Shown here: positions 1 through 10,212 of the stretch, in pieces | Numbering within the stretch: the stretch's first letter is position 1 | Layout: the number at the start of each line of letters is the position of its first letter | Assembly (NCBI GenBank): GCA_002751075.1 | Contig: NAOQ01000114.1 | Span: 23,598-58,544 of the forward strand | From: Ichthyophonus hoferi | Lineage: Eukaryota > Opisthokonta > Ichthyosporea > Ichthyophonida > Ichthyophonidae | Reading direction: 5' to 3' | Length of the DNA: 34,947 nt | Made by a program: the position numbers and the translations under genes | The notes under the pieces: model-generated | What the model was told of the DNA's origin: nothing | The model's input: the letters and a program-made list of their open reading frames with translations, nothing else | The model's database searches: none

Positions 1-805
1 AATTTTATTTTTGATTAGTTAATATAAACTTGTAAAGTCCATTCTACTTAAAAAAATTAATTTTCTTACCTTAAAAATTACTAATATATACCAACATGGA
101 TGCCTTTTAAATCAATTAACAAGAAGGCATTAGTTACCGCACCCGACCCAAATTGACAGCTAAAGTTAAGTTATTATACTGATAAGTAAACAACATAATT
201 CCTGATGTCCAAGGTTTTTAAAGCACAAATAAAAAATATTATGACAGTACCAAATTGATATATAGTTGGCTGTTTAGATTCTCGTAATATAAATAGTAAA
301 TAAGTATAATTCAACCTAGTATATGTTTATTTTTATGGTCGAAGTTTGTTTATGTGACAATATATTCTACATGTATTTGACACCATTTGTATTTAGTAAT
401 ATTAATATAAGAAGATAGCTAAAATATTTAATTAATTCATTAGGACTATTTGTAATTGAGAGAGCAATTACTGTATATTTTTTAAAATAAAAAGAAAAAT
501 AGTTGATGTTTTATATAAAAATAAAAATACTAAGAATAATAGATACTTCAAATCCAATTAGATCAACGTATCTGTAGACTTTGGTGATATTGAGCAAGCT
601 TTACAAAAGTATGATTTTAGAAATAATAAGTAGAAGAGCGTTCCTGTAATTTATATTCGTTTAAAAAGGGAAGGAATACCGAATTAAAAGGCGTTCTAGT
701 GTACCTTTTCGCGTACACAGAGTACAGATATGCTAAGACATATTTTAATTATTAACCAGATCGGCAATTTCAAATTTTGTCGGTTCATTCAAGATTTTGG
801 CTTAA

Positions 806-854
<49 letters not shown>

Positions 855-3480
855 GTCACGTCACCAATGCTAGGAATAAAGACTGTATCTGATATGTTTT
901 GTGTATGTTATCAATTATTTGGTTGCTTGCGTTTTTTATATAATTTCTATTGATTTCAGCCGGTGTAGTAATTTTTTCATCTATATTCAATATGGCAGCC
1001 CACTACTGCAAGTAAATAATTTAAAATAACAACTGTATAGTCTTTATTTAATATCACTACAGAAATCAAGACTTCTCAATCTGTCTCAGACAGAACTTTT
1101 CTATGATTTCTAAATTTATGATTGTATGTATAGACTACTACAGAATTCTGCATTAAATAATTAAATAACTATAACTACAGTTACTTTGCCTATGCTGTAT
1201 ATATAATGACGTAAAATTTACAACTCTATGTAAGTTATAAGATAGTAGCCAAGAATTAAAGTATCAATATATAGTTTGCTAAATAAAGATGAAAATTTTA
1301 GATAGAATAAGATATAATAACCATCAGAGAGACAGACATTAATATAGAGAATTATGAAAATATGCCAAATACAAGTTTTATCTAGTAAATATATTTTGTG
1401 AATGTTGTGCTAAGATAGAAATAAAAATAAAAAAACAAATTCATTTAATGAAAAAGATATATTTCAAAAAAACTAAAAACATAAGTTGAAAATTATCAAC
1501 ATCATCTGTAGTAATGCTCTACTGCCTTATAATTCTTTACTTGCAACAAAAATTCAAAAGATTACGCCAACGTCTTATAAACTAATATTTATGATGTTTA
1601 AGACTATTATCTTAATTAATTTGAAAGGTCTCATAGATTGCGAGATAGAAATTGTTTTTAAAACTGAACAAAAAATAAGTAATAAGTGGAATATTTACGT
1701 CCACTACAGTAAAGAGGAGAGACACCATGCCAAGTGTATATACATTTTTAATTAGAATAGGAAGTGGTATTAAGTAATATGTGATGCAAACTAGACTAAC
1801 AAGTAGAGTATTCCTAGTAATATTTTCATTAAGAGTCATACGTAGTAAGTATTAATATGGTAACCATAGGAGTGCCAAAAAAAAAAGTTTTCAATGGTAA
1901 TTTTTACCTAGCTTCATTCAAATTAATATTCAAAATTCCATTCATTACAATAGTAAATAAACAATATTTTCTCGTGTCAAAAGTTTTTCAAGTGCAAAAG
2001 AATTCGAAACTTGTTAAATTAGCAATTATTCAACAGTTTCTAATACTGTAATTAAACTATATACATAATACTAGGAAGTTTTGGCCAATTAGAAAGCAAT
2101 AAGAAGAAAGAAAAAAAAATACACAAATATTATTTGCTGAGTTACATTAGATCAGGATTAAACCATACATTTTGATATATTAAAGCATTCAGTTAGAAAA
2201 TAGTTGCCCTCTTGTGTAAACAATAAAAATTGTAGAGAAAGTCATATAATAATGTATTATCACTAATTTTTTTTAGAGTAGTGTTCAGTACCTCAGTAAC
2301 GTTTGACAGTAAATAAGGGGGCAAGTGAGGGAGGTGGGGTATGATCTGTTGTATGGCACTAAAGCCAACCTATATATATATATATATTAATTACCAGAGC
2401 CACATTCAAGGAAGAGTCGATTAGTGGCTCAAAGGAGATTGTTTTGTCAGTTATATCTAAGCATAATTTATCTTTTCAACCATGTAGATTTAATTAGGGT
2501 AGTTATTATTCAATCTAGAGAAACAAATAGCTAGTAGATAATATGAACACATATGTTACAAATGATCCAATTGTACGAATTCAAAAAGTCGGTATAGAAG
2601 ATAAAAATAAAAATCATTTGTTCATCTTACTGTTGGTACGTAAAAGTTATTAAAAATAAACTACCTGATTCGAAGAAGATCAGGTATATCAATAAAATTA
2701 TTGCTATAGCCTTTTCAGAGTTGCTGCTTTTACACGCCAATCAAGGGGAAACGGTTGTCTATATTTTATAATGGCAAATGAATAGCCTTTAAACGTGTCT
2801 AGTATTATTATTGAATATGCTTCAGGAGCATCACACATACTTATTCCCTTTGTGAAAAAAGGAGGAGAGCTGATGAAAGCGGTCTAACACGTTCTATATA
2901 TTTATTTACTTCAAGTGAAAAACGATGAAATAGCTAGGATAATTAGAGATAGGTATGTAGATTATTTATACTATAAGCTCTTAAAATCTCCAGCAAAGCC
3001 TCACCTTTCGTCTTTTTAATTCAGCATTTGTTGGTTAGGAAATTATTAAGCATTTGAATATAAATTGTTGATAGATAAGTCAAGCAGCATAATGTATAAT
3101 TTAGATAGCGCCTTAGCAAGAAACAGAAACTGACACCAGTATTATGGTCTACTAGTATTGATTTTTATTCGTTTATTGTTTTCAGTTCCAAGTTTCCTAT
3201 CCAGAGTAGAAAACTCAGAACATCCAAATGTCTATGCTGTGCAACTAACTACATTGTATACTGACAGTTAAAGAGTTACCACATTCGGTTATTGCTCACT
3301 ATTTTAAAGTAATAGATGGTATGATGCGATGCGTTAATATTTTTCTAGTAATATAATATTTTATGTTTATTTTAGTCTTGGATCTGTTGTAGTCTGGTCC
3401 AATCGAAAGCTTGATTAAAATTTCAAATTGAATACCACGTGCGTAGATCTACATAATTAAAAATTATTTAATTTACGTAA
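1..3480. other. A+T-rich intergenic region, no gene seen
   Basis: Open frames here are short, low in complexity and show no protein family I recognise. The stretch holds homopolymer runs, a trinucleotide repeat and a short TA run near 2371-2388. The small frames at 1486-1755 and 1857-2051 have the Ile/Asn/Lys/Phe composition expected of random A+T-rich DNA and carry no conserved motif. I therefore leave the region unannotated apart from its simple repeats. Confidence 0.6.
807..853. repeat. (AAT)n microsatellite
   Basis: About fifteen uninterrupted AAT/TAA units, seen directly. It lies in non-coding DNA and is likely length-variable between individuals. Confidence 0.95.
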
Positions 3481-3969
3481 CTAACGTTAGTGGCTTTTCA
3501 TTATTATTGGCAATATTTGAATTTCTTCGAAAGGCTTTAAAACCTATATATTTTATACTATTGGCTATATTTAATAATTAAATATGATTATTGGCTAATT
3601 AATTATAAAACTGTGACAGCAATAGGTTCAGTGCTGTCGCAGTGTCCCCACATGCCGTACCTTGTTATATAATTCTATAAATCACCCTAATCAGGCTCTT
3701 TTTTCCGGATCCAGCTAGGACCTTAATCTGATTAAAGGTTCGTTGTCGCGAATTGCCAATACTGTACTATAGCTTTGTTTACTGCTTTTTTTTCAAGTAT
3801 CTTACAAAATAAAGATTCTACACACTCAATGACACCCTGGAATTCGTTGTATAGTTTCATTTTTTTTATAGCTAAAATTATTCAAAGCTTGACAGTTATA
3901 CTTGTATATCTATTTGCGATTGTCCTTGGCAACGTCTAACTTGAAACATGTGTATTTCTACAGAACAAG
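3481..3969 (+). promoter_or_regulatory. Likely RPLP2 promoter and 5' UTR with a leader intron
   Basis: Three inverted CCAAT boxes (ATTGG at 3506-3510, 3560-3564 and 3590-3594) lie 380-460 bases before the RPLP2 ATG. Pyrimidine tracts near 3697-3706 and 3784-3793 could be the terminal-oligopyrimidine start typical of animal ribosomal protein mRNAs. A strong acceptor (pyrimidines then ACAG, ending at 3963) lies six bases before the ATG. This implies that an intron separates a short leader exon from the first coding exon, as in many ribosomal protein genes. The matching donor is not certain; a GTATCT after 3795 or a GTTCGT near 3739 are candidates. The exact start site cannot be read from sequence alone. 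Confidence 0.5.
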
Positions 3970-4635
3970 ATGGTTCGCTACGTTGCCGCTTATTTGCTCG
4001 CTGCCCTAGGTAGCAAGGCCGAGCCTACCGTTGAGGATGTTACCCGCATTCTCGAGTCCGTTGGCGTGACTGTCGAGGCTGAGCGCCTTCAGAAGGTCGT
4101 CGCTGAGCTCCACGTAAGTGCTTTTGTCTATTAATATTTGGGGGTAATTCCAGTCAAAGATGCAGAAATCATGCACCACTCTGAGCACTTCGTGTGCGAT
4201 GGTGATTCATACCATGGCTGAGACTTGCAATATTTTGTTATGTTGAGTGGTATGTGCCGTTGCTATTATCAACCTGTTACCAATAGTATTTTTTTAAACT
4301 TATTATTGGCAATTGTAGATACACCAGTAACACGCTACACCAAACTTAATGTTAATTATTAATTACTTGCAACCTTTATTATTCCCTGAGGCTATATTAG
4401 TTTTATACTTTTGTCTCACGTTTCTTTGAACTTGCAGGCGAAGAAGCTCGAGGAGGTCATTGCCGAGGGACACAAGCTCCTCGCCACTGTCCCCGCTGGT
4501 GGTGCCGCTGGCGCTGCCCCCGCTGCCGCCTCTGGCTCCGCCGCCGCTGCTCCCGCCGCTGAGGAGAAGAAGGAGGAGAAGAAGAAGGAGGAATCCGAGG
4601 AGGAGGCCGACATGGGTTTCGGTCTTTTCGATTAA
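3970..4635 (+). CDS. RPLP2: 60S acidic ribosomal protein P2 (two coding exons)
   Basis: This encodes P2 of the large-subunit stalk, which with P1 binds P0 and recruits elongation factors to the cytosolic ribosome. Coding exons are 3970-4113 (48 codons, donor GTAAGT) and 4438-4635 (acceptor TTGCAG); they join in phase 0 to give 113 residues, the usual P2 length. The protein begins [15 protein letters not shown], has the helical dimerisation domain over residues 1-65, then an Ala/Pro/Gly hinge (about 68-93), a Lys/Glu segment, and the diagnostic C terminus [10 protein letters not shown] that contacts elongation factors and ribosome-inactivating proteins. The ATG has a good context (AACAAGATGG). 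Third codon positions are rich in G and C, in sharp contrast with the A+T-rich surroundings, as expected of a very highly expressed gene. The identification is secure. Confidence 0.97.
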
Positions 4636-6204
4636 ACTATTAAATCTTCTACCTCTAGGTTCTGAAGATCAGATTAATATTAATATTTTGTTACTTTTAA
4701 CTATGTATAGGACTTTGTTTTTGAAACGAAGGAAAAAGGACAACGATAGTATACCGATATATGATCGTAGATGGAGGTGATAGTGACATTCATTGTATAT
4801 GTATTTGTAAATATGCTGATAATCGAGGAGGCCAGTGTGTTGACTACTCAGCAGTTGATTGTATCCTTTATTAGGAGGGGAGTAACCTGGATATTTTATT
4901 ATTATAATTTTTATGTATGCATGCTTTCTACATGACTTTTTTTCCCTAGACATAGCTACTTGAGCTTAAGAGGTTGGTTATATAAATAACAGCGTCATGA
5001 TGTAGTTGGATCGGATCCCTCAGTCGCAAGTTAGTAGAGCTTTAATGAGTGGTAAAGGTTATACTAATAGATGTTTTAATTTATTTAATATTGTATTAAC
5101 GGTAACAGGTTTGGTTTTTTGAAGACATTTCTTTCAGTTCGGTATATTAAATAGATAGTGTTTATTGTGCTGTACTCTACCTAATTATTTCAAAAAATAC
5201 TTTCTGATAACATAGTGTGCTGGTTTATATGATAGCAATACACAAGTCAGAATTAGGAGATAAATAATGATGTAGCATCTGTACATGCTATGCTATGAAA
5301 CTTTATTTACCATTGTAACAGGGAATTGCTGGGCACATCTTGGCCTTAACTCCCTCATTGAGTTAATATGAATTGGATAGTAAAGCAATATGCAGGAAAA
5401 TTATTATAACCAGACAACATTTATTATTACCTAAGGGAGGTGAAATAATTTGCAAAATTAAGCTATCTTATGTATCCATCAAAAATATACCAGCAATAAT
5501 TATTGCCTTTCATAAATATAGGGGTAGTTAAGGTAACCATTAGACTATCATTTACGACACCAGCCAACCTTCGTATAACATGTTGCAGTAAGGGCATGAG
5601 CACACTGATTTATTCTGCCTGTATATATATATATATATAACACTAAAATCCAAGGTATTCTGTGTAGTAGGTAACTCAATATCTATGGTTTACATACAAT
5701 AAATACTTCTTTGTCCTTGACTATTTAGGTCTATTATATACCTTTAACTGTAGGTATATCTCTTTATAAGCCATATTAGTGACAATAAATATAACTATTT
5801 CAAAGTCAACAGCTATTATAAAACACCTTCATTGCGCAGCTTAAAATAAGATTTAAATATTATTATGCACGTTTGATCAACTTTTATAATTTAAAATCAA
5901 TGACTTTCAGTTAAATTACATAATAAAAAACGTTTTCCTTTTTATTGTGTGACTTAGTTTTAAAAAATTATGACAAGCTTGTTCATCTCCAAGGTGTTTA
6001 CTCTGGTAACGATAGTGGTCAGTAGAACCATGTTCAACAAGAGTCATACTACCATCAATAGTGTCTTTTTTAAACCTGATAAGCATTGAACATTGTTTCT
6101 TTTCTTTCTCCTTCTACACTTTACTAACTGCATCATTTGTCTTTCCCTTTAATAATATAATATTAGCACAGTAGTTTAAATAACACTTATTTTCAGTTTT
6201 ACAG
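4636..6204. other. Intergenic region, no gene seen
   Basis: This includes the unassigned 3' UTR of RPLP2; no unambiguous AATAAA was seen just after the stop, although ATTAAA occurs at about 4639. A short TA run lies near 5622-5639. Open frames at 4460-4780 and 4669-4953 are shadows of, or overlap, the P2 3' end and have no recognisable content. Confidence 0.5.
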
Positions 6205-7087
6205 AGGCGAGGAATTGTAGCAACTTTTCTCTCTCCTGTGTAGTGAACCAGTTCTGTGTTGATATTACAACTGGTCCTACCTGTACATGTGTTGCTTGGT
6301 ATGAGATGAACAACAACGCGTGCCAGGGTATGTCTGTTGTTACATATATATATTATTACATTATATGATAGTATAATATGTGCATGTTGACCTATTATAA
6401 TATTTAAATATATTCCCTTACAGACATTGAAGAATGCACCATGCTTTCATCCCTCTGTAGGAGTGACAGGATGTATAAAAACACTCTGGGGGGCCAGACT
6501 TGTAACTCCTGCCCCGGGGAACACGTAGGTGTAAATGGAGAGTGTAAAGAAGGGTAACTTATTTTATCATAATATTATACTATAGTATATTGTAGCTTGC
6601 AAATGTATTAAACCTGGTGCAATATTATGATATTTTAGAATATAATAACTCCTTCCTTTACCTTCCATTGACTTAGTCAACTTGGATTGCATTAACACCT
6701 TTCTATTCCCCTCAGAAATTGATGAGTGCTCTGGCAGCCCAGCTGTGTGCGGCAGTAAATGTCCTTAGCAGCAACGTCATAGGAGGCTATGCCTGCAATT
6801 TTTGGCTGTGGGGTTTCCTGGCTGTTGACGAGACAACCCAAGGTATGTTTTTTATTTGGCTCTGGGTTCTTAAGTTTATTTTAATTTATTTTTCACTATA
6901 TTGACACACACATGGACAGATGAATGCAGTTACACCAAGGCATGTTTATTATCCACAACATGCATCCACTTGCGTGACAGCTACAGGTGCCAGGCTCCCC
7001 TGGCGTCACAGCCTAAGAGCAATTTAGTTGCCCTCTTTGGGTTACTAGGGTACACATCAACACCACATGAGTCAGTATCTCACTGAG
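6205..7087 (+). pseudogene. Decayed multi-EGF-domain gene (four EGF-like exons)
   Basis: Four exon-like blocks with GT..AG borders resemble single EGF domains with phase-1 edges, the usual arrangement in animal extracellular proteins. Block 6205-6327 has the spacing C..C..C..C.C..C (FSLSCVVNQFC, PTCTCVAW). Block 6424-6553 opens DIEEC, the calcium-binding EGF signature, but its third cysteine position is Tyr (RMYKNTLGGQTC). Block 6716-6842 opens EIDECSGSPAVC, then meets a stop; the rest of the domain (NVIGGYACNFW) continues in another frame. Block 6920-7087 opens DECSYTKAC, loses the last two cysteines and ends with TGA at the splice border. Blocks two and three are 130 and 127 bases, not multiples of three, so the blocks no longer join in frame. 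No signal peptide or membrane segment was found. A live gene with unusual splicing is less likely but possible. Confidence 0.55.
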
Positions 7088-7275
7088 GTATGTGCTAGTC
7101 GAGGTATGTATGTAAGTAATATCATAGTCTGATATAGCCTGGTTTCTCGTCTATGTTGTTTTAATACTAAACCCATTTTATCTTATCTTATACTATTATA
7201 TCATATTATTTTCATTCTCCCCTATCCCCTTTATTACCTTTTCTCATCTCATCCCTTCTTTCCCCTCCCCCTTAG

Positions 7276-8104
7276 GCTAAGATGGTTATGAACCACGCCA
7301 CTAGCCTAGCGAGTAGACCTCGGGGCATAGATCATATCGATCTATGGAAGATGGTATGTTTATTACTGTGTATGTATGTGTATTATATGTGTATGTATAG
7401 CTATAGTGCTTGCATTGATGCAATTAATAATTAATAATGCCATGATGGGGAATTATTCTTTGAATGCTATTTGCTAAATAAATATTTACATATATAGTTA
7501 TAAGTCATTTACACATAGTAAGGAAATCACTAACTCCCACTACGATCAAACCGCCAGCCTGTACAATGAAACCGGCTTCATGACTAAATCAACAAGGTAA
7601 GTGTAAGTGTAAGTAAGTGTATGTTTAGGTTAGTGCCTCTGTATATGTATGTATGTTTATAGTGTTTGAATTTTATTTATTGGTATGATCGATAGCATTG
7701 ATTAACTACCACGTCATGTAATATATATGCAGGATTAATTAATGACCCTTGCCTTTTTTCTAGATATGACCAGCGCCCTCCTTGTATTGCCAGCAAGGAA
7801 GGAAGGGGCCCACTAAGTGATATTGAAGATACTGTATGTGCATATGTACATAACTAATTACTGACCCTTTCCGTTTCCTAGTTCTAGAACATGACCTTCC
7901 ATTTGTCTATAATGACGGTGGAAGAGATCTCACACCCTATCTATACCCATATTTGGTATGGATAGTTGTTTTTACTAACCAAATACTAACTCCTATTATA
8001 TTTTTTTATAGTATTGTTACTCTGTCGAGACGAAATCAAGTACGTCACAACCACCTTTAGACACAGTTACCATATATACAATAAATTGCCGAGTAAGAAA
8101 ATAA
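7276..8104 (+). CDS. Possible spliced gene of unknown function (tyrosine-rich, five exons)
   Basis: I do not recognise this protein. Five short blocks with splice consensus at every border join in one frame: 7276-7353, 7523-7596, 7764-7837, 7882-7955 and 8012-8104, giving 130 residues and a stop. The acceptor before 7276 follows a long pyrimidine tract. The intron at 7956-8011 is only 56 bases and contains a TACTAAC branch-like site; the intron at 7838-7881 is 44 bases. Segments include HYDQTASLYNETGF, SKEGRGPLSDIEDT and VYNDGGRDLTPYLYPYL, with many Tyr residues in polar surroundings, as in cytoplasmic receptor tails. That likeness is only an inference. The third exon needs the weaker donor GTGCAT after 7837, since the stronger GTATGT at 7834 breaks the frame. 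A GTAAGA at 8093 could be another donor, so the true 3' end may lie further on. No in-frame start was found. It follows the EGF-like blocks but does not join them in frame. Confidence 0.35.
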
Positions 8105-8979
8105 AAGCTTTGATATCCATAGGATACCAGAGAGAGAGATTCAGGGGTAGCTAACTAGAGCTTTAGTTTTCTCCCCTACCTTACGACGACTGCCTGGTAG
8201 AACTCAGTACTACAAGATAATACCAATTCTATTTCCAATATTAATTAATGCTAAGTTGCTAATTAGTCTATATATGGTATACTACGTCACGTGTAGGGGG
8301 ATGGTTTATGAAGTTAACATTCTTTTGCCCGAGGTATACTGTGGTTTGTGCACATATATCTAGGTATGTATGTCTGTGTGCACCTATCTACTCGTATTGT
8401 TATTTTCATTAGTATTGCTATTATTAATTGCTATTATTATTATTACAGAAAATGAATGAATGTTGCCGGCAGTTGCACAGCAAATAAAGTTGGCATCGCA
8501 TTTATACTATGCCGCAAATAAACATGAGAAATGTGGGGCCTTTTATTGCAAACATAATTGGGTTAACATTGTGCATACGGTGCAAGGTATTACACATCTA
8601 GTAATATATGCTATACAACTGTTACATATTTCACACGACTGTATCGATAAATAATTATAATATATTCCACCTAGAGCCTTAAGTCAGGTTTTAGGGTAGA
8701 ATATATTATATTCATTTATTGACAGTGGTGTGATATATGTAGCATGTAGGGCTGGATGTGCAATATTTAGTATTGTACGTACAATGTTAATTTATATTTA
8801 CAATAAGAAAACCCTATATTTCTCGTTTATTGCAGCTTTGTAAAAACTTGATGGCAACCTCATTTGCTATGCATCTGCCTTCAACTTTTAGTTTCCGTAA
8901 TGGCTCGAATGAGTTCTGCCTTAGTAGATTATAACAATAGTGCATTATAAACGTCAAGCAACAAGTTGCATTTTATAAT
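8105..8979. other. Non-coding region, nothing recognised
   Basis: The one longer frame, 8460-8654, has no recognisable domain and lacks supporting splice context. The rest is A+T-rich spacer. Confidence 0.4.
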
Positions 8980-9350
8980 GATTGTGTAAGAAGTATCTTA
9001 TGTTGCAACTCAACATTTTTTTACCCGTCTTGTGCTGACTAAAACTCCAGGTAGGACTGTAGACATGGTGCTATATAATATGGTATGAGTATATGATTGT
9101 GTAGTAGTACTAGTTATGATGTGTTGCAACTTCTCATTTTTCTACCTAACTATTTGCTGCAGTAATATATATATCTTGTTACAAGGTTGTTCGTTTTACA
9201 CTCACCACAGTATCAAAATGCTATCTTTGTGGCGGCCTAACTCGGGTAACTTAGCCTATATTGTAATAAAATTATTTAATTTGTTTCTTGTACAATTAAT
9301 ACTCTAGTACCGACATACACCAACTCTAGGTAGGACAACCATCATTATGT
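8980..9350 (+). repeat. Degenerate direct repeat
   Basis: Short blocks recur with changes. TGTTGCAACT followed by a T-rich TCTACC-type stretch occurs near 9000 and again near 9120. CTCCAGGTAGGAC at about 9046 recurs as CTCTAGGTAGGAC at about 9324. The copies are diverged and no open frame is conserved between them, so this looks like non-coding repeat DNA, perhaps the flank of the retroelement fossil downstream. Confidence 0.4.
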
Positions 9351-9480
9351 TATATATATACATAGTGTAGTAAGTAGTACAAGCCATGACTTAGTATTAA
9401 TAATTCTAGTTGTGATATATTTCTAAATAGAATCTAACCAATGGATAATATAGTAATAATGTGTTATATATATATGGTAT

Positions 9481-9750
9481 GGTACATAATAAATCATTTT
9501 AGCTAATTACTGTCCTTCTAATTTCTTTAGGCCAATCGTGTGAAGAATTATAATTGATTTTATATTTACTAAATATATCTAATGAATGGTTTTATGTGAT
9601 TGCTTGGGTACCGTAATAATGTGCTATAGATAGTACAAAATAAACTTAAGTCAATTGCTACGCTTCTTACTTGTTTAAGCTAATCGCCCAAAGAACTGTA
9701 AATGATTTTATAATTACTAATTATATCCAATGAAGAGTTTTTTGTGGTTG
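9481..9750 (+). repeat. Two-copy degenerate tandem repeat, about 150 bases per unit
   Basis: Copy 1 (about 9481-9605) and copy 2 (about 9632-9750) share the same order of words: GTACA(T/A)AATAAA, CTTCT.A.TT.TTTA, then G.CCAATCG / GCTAATCGCCC, a GAA.T.TAA..GATTTTATA block, then ATATC(T/C)AATGAA and a TTTT(A/T)TGTG.TTG end. Similarity is clear but imperfect. No gene is evident inside. Confidence 0.55.
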
Positions 9751-9867
9751 GAGTAAAACTACACTATGATTATATAGGACTACAACAATAATACAATATG
9801 AAATAATGTATTATACTACTAGATTTTAACTATGCTATGACTATGTGACCCATAATACCAAGCACAT

Positions 9868-10212
9868 ACAAAGTTTCACTACACCAAGGCTGTCATCCAG
9901 ATGGGGGCGATTATAATGGAATAGGCATCAATATCTACTCAGACGGCAGACGTCTTCACTAAGGCATTTATCCCAACTGGCTTTGTTTGAGCTCAGGGCT
10001 AATTGGTTTTTAATTTGTAATTTGTACTTTTCTATTATTATGTAGAGATCTAGGGGGAGTGTTGTTATAAATAGCTAGTAGTGTGTTGATTGTTTTAAAA
10101 ATATTGGGTTTGTAATGTATCATACCTCAAGAGAAAATGGGCCTGGTAATCTAACTCATTGGTTTCTGTTTTTTGTCTATACTAGTGATTAATTCAGAGA
10201 TACAATATAACA
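9868..10212 (+). mobile_element. Copia (Ty1/copia) LTR retrotransposon fossil, 3' end only
   Basis: The residues STQTADVFTKAF match the conserved end of the Ty1/copia RNase H region (the ADIFTKAL-type motif that closes the polyprotein). About 85 bases further on come a purine tract (AGGGGGAG) and a TGTTG start, the normal order of polypurine tract and 3' LTR in this family. Only the last part of the polyprotein can be recognised and it is broken; no integrase or reverse transcriptase could be found upstream. This is an old, truncated copy. The family assignment is firm; the 5' limit is not. Confidence 0.75.
10060..10212 (+). repeat. Probable 3' LTR of the Copia fossil
   Basis: It starts TGTTGTTATA right after the purine tract and can be closed at TATAACA, which is the inverted complement of TGTTATA at the start, giving the TG..CA ends of an LTR. 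The length, about 153 bases, is short but within the range known for Copia elements. No matching 5' LTR or target-site duplication was found by eye, so the 3' border is provisional. Confidence 0.5.

Noticed and set aside
4416-4780. Open frames in other phases over the RPLP2 second exon
   Set aside because: They are shadows of the Ala/Lys/Glu-rich P2 coding sequence; the Ser/Phe- and Pro/Arg-rich products have no homology and the true frame is certain.
8460-8654. 64-codon frame with a faint likeness to the Copia RNase H region (QIKLAS...KHEK)
   Set aside because: The match is too short and the order of residues is not that of the family; I could not tie it to the fossil at 9.87 kb.
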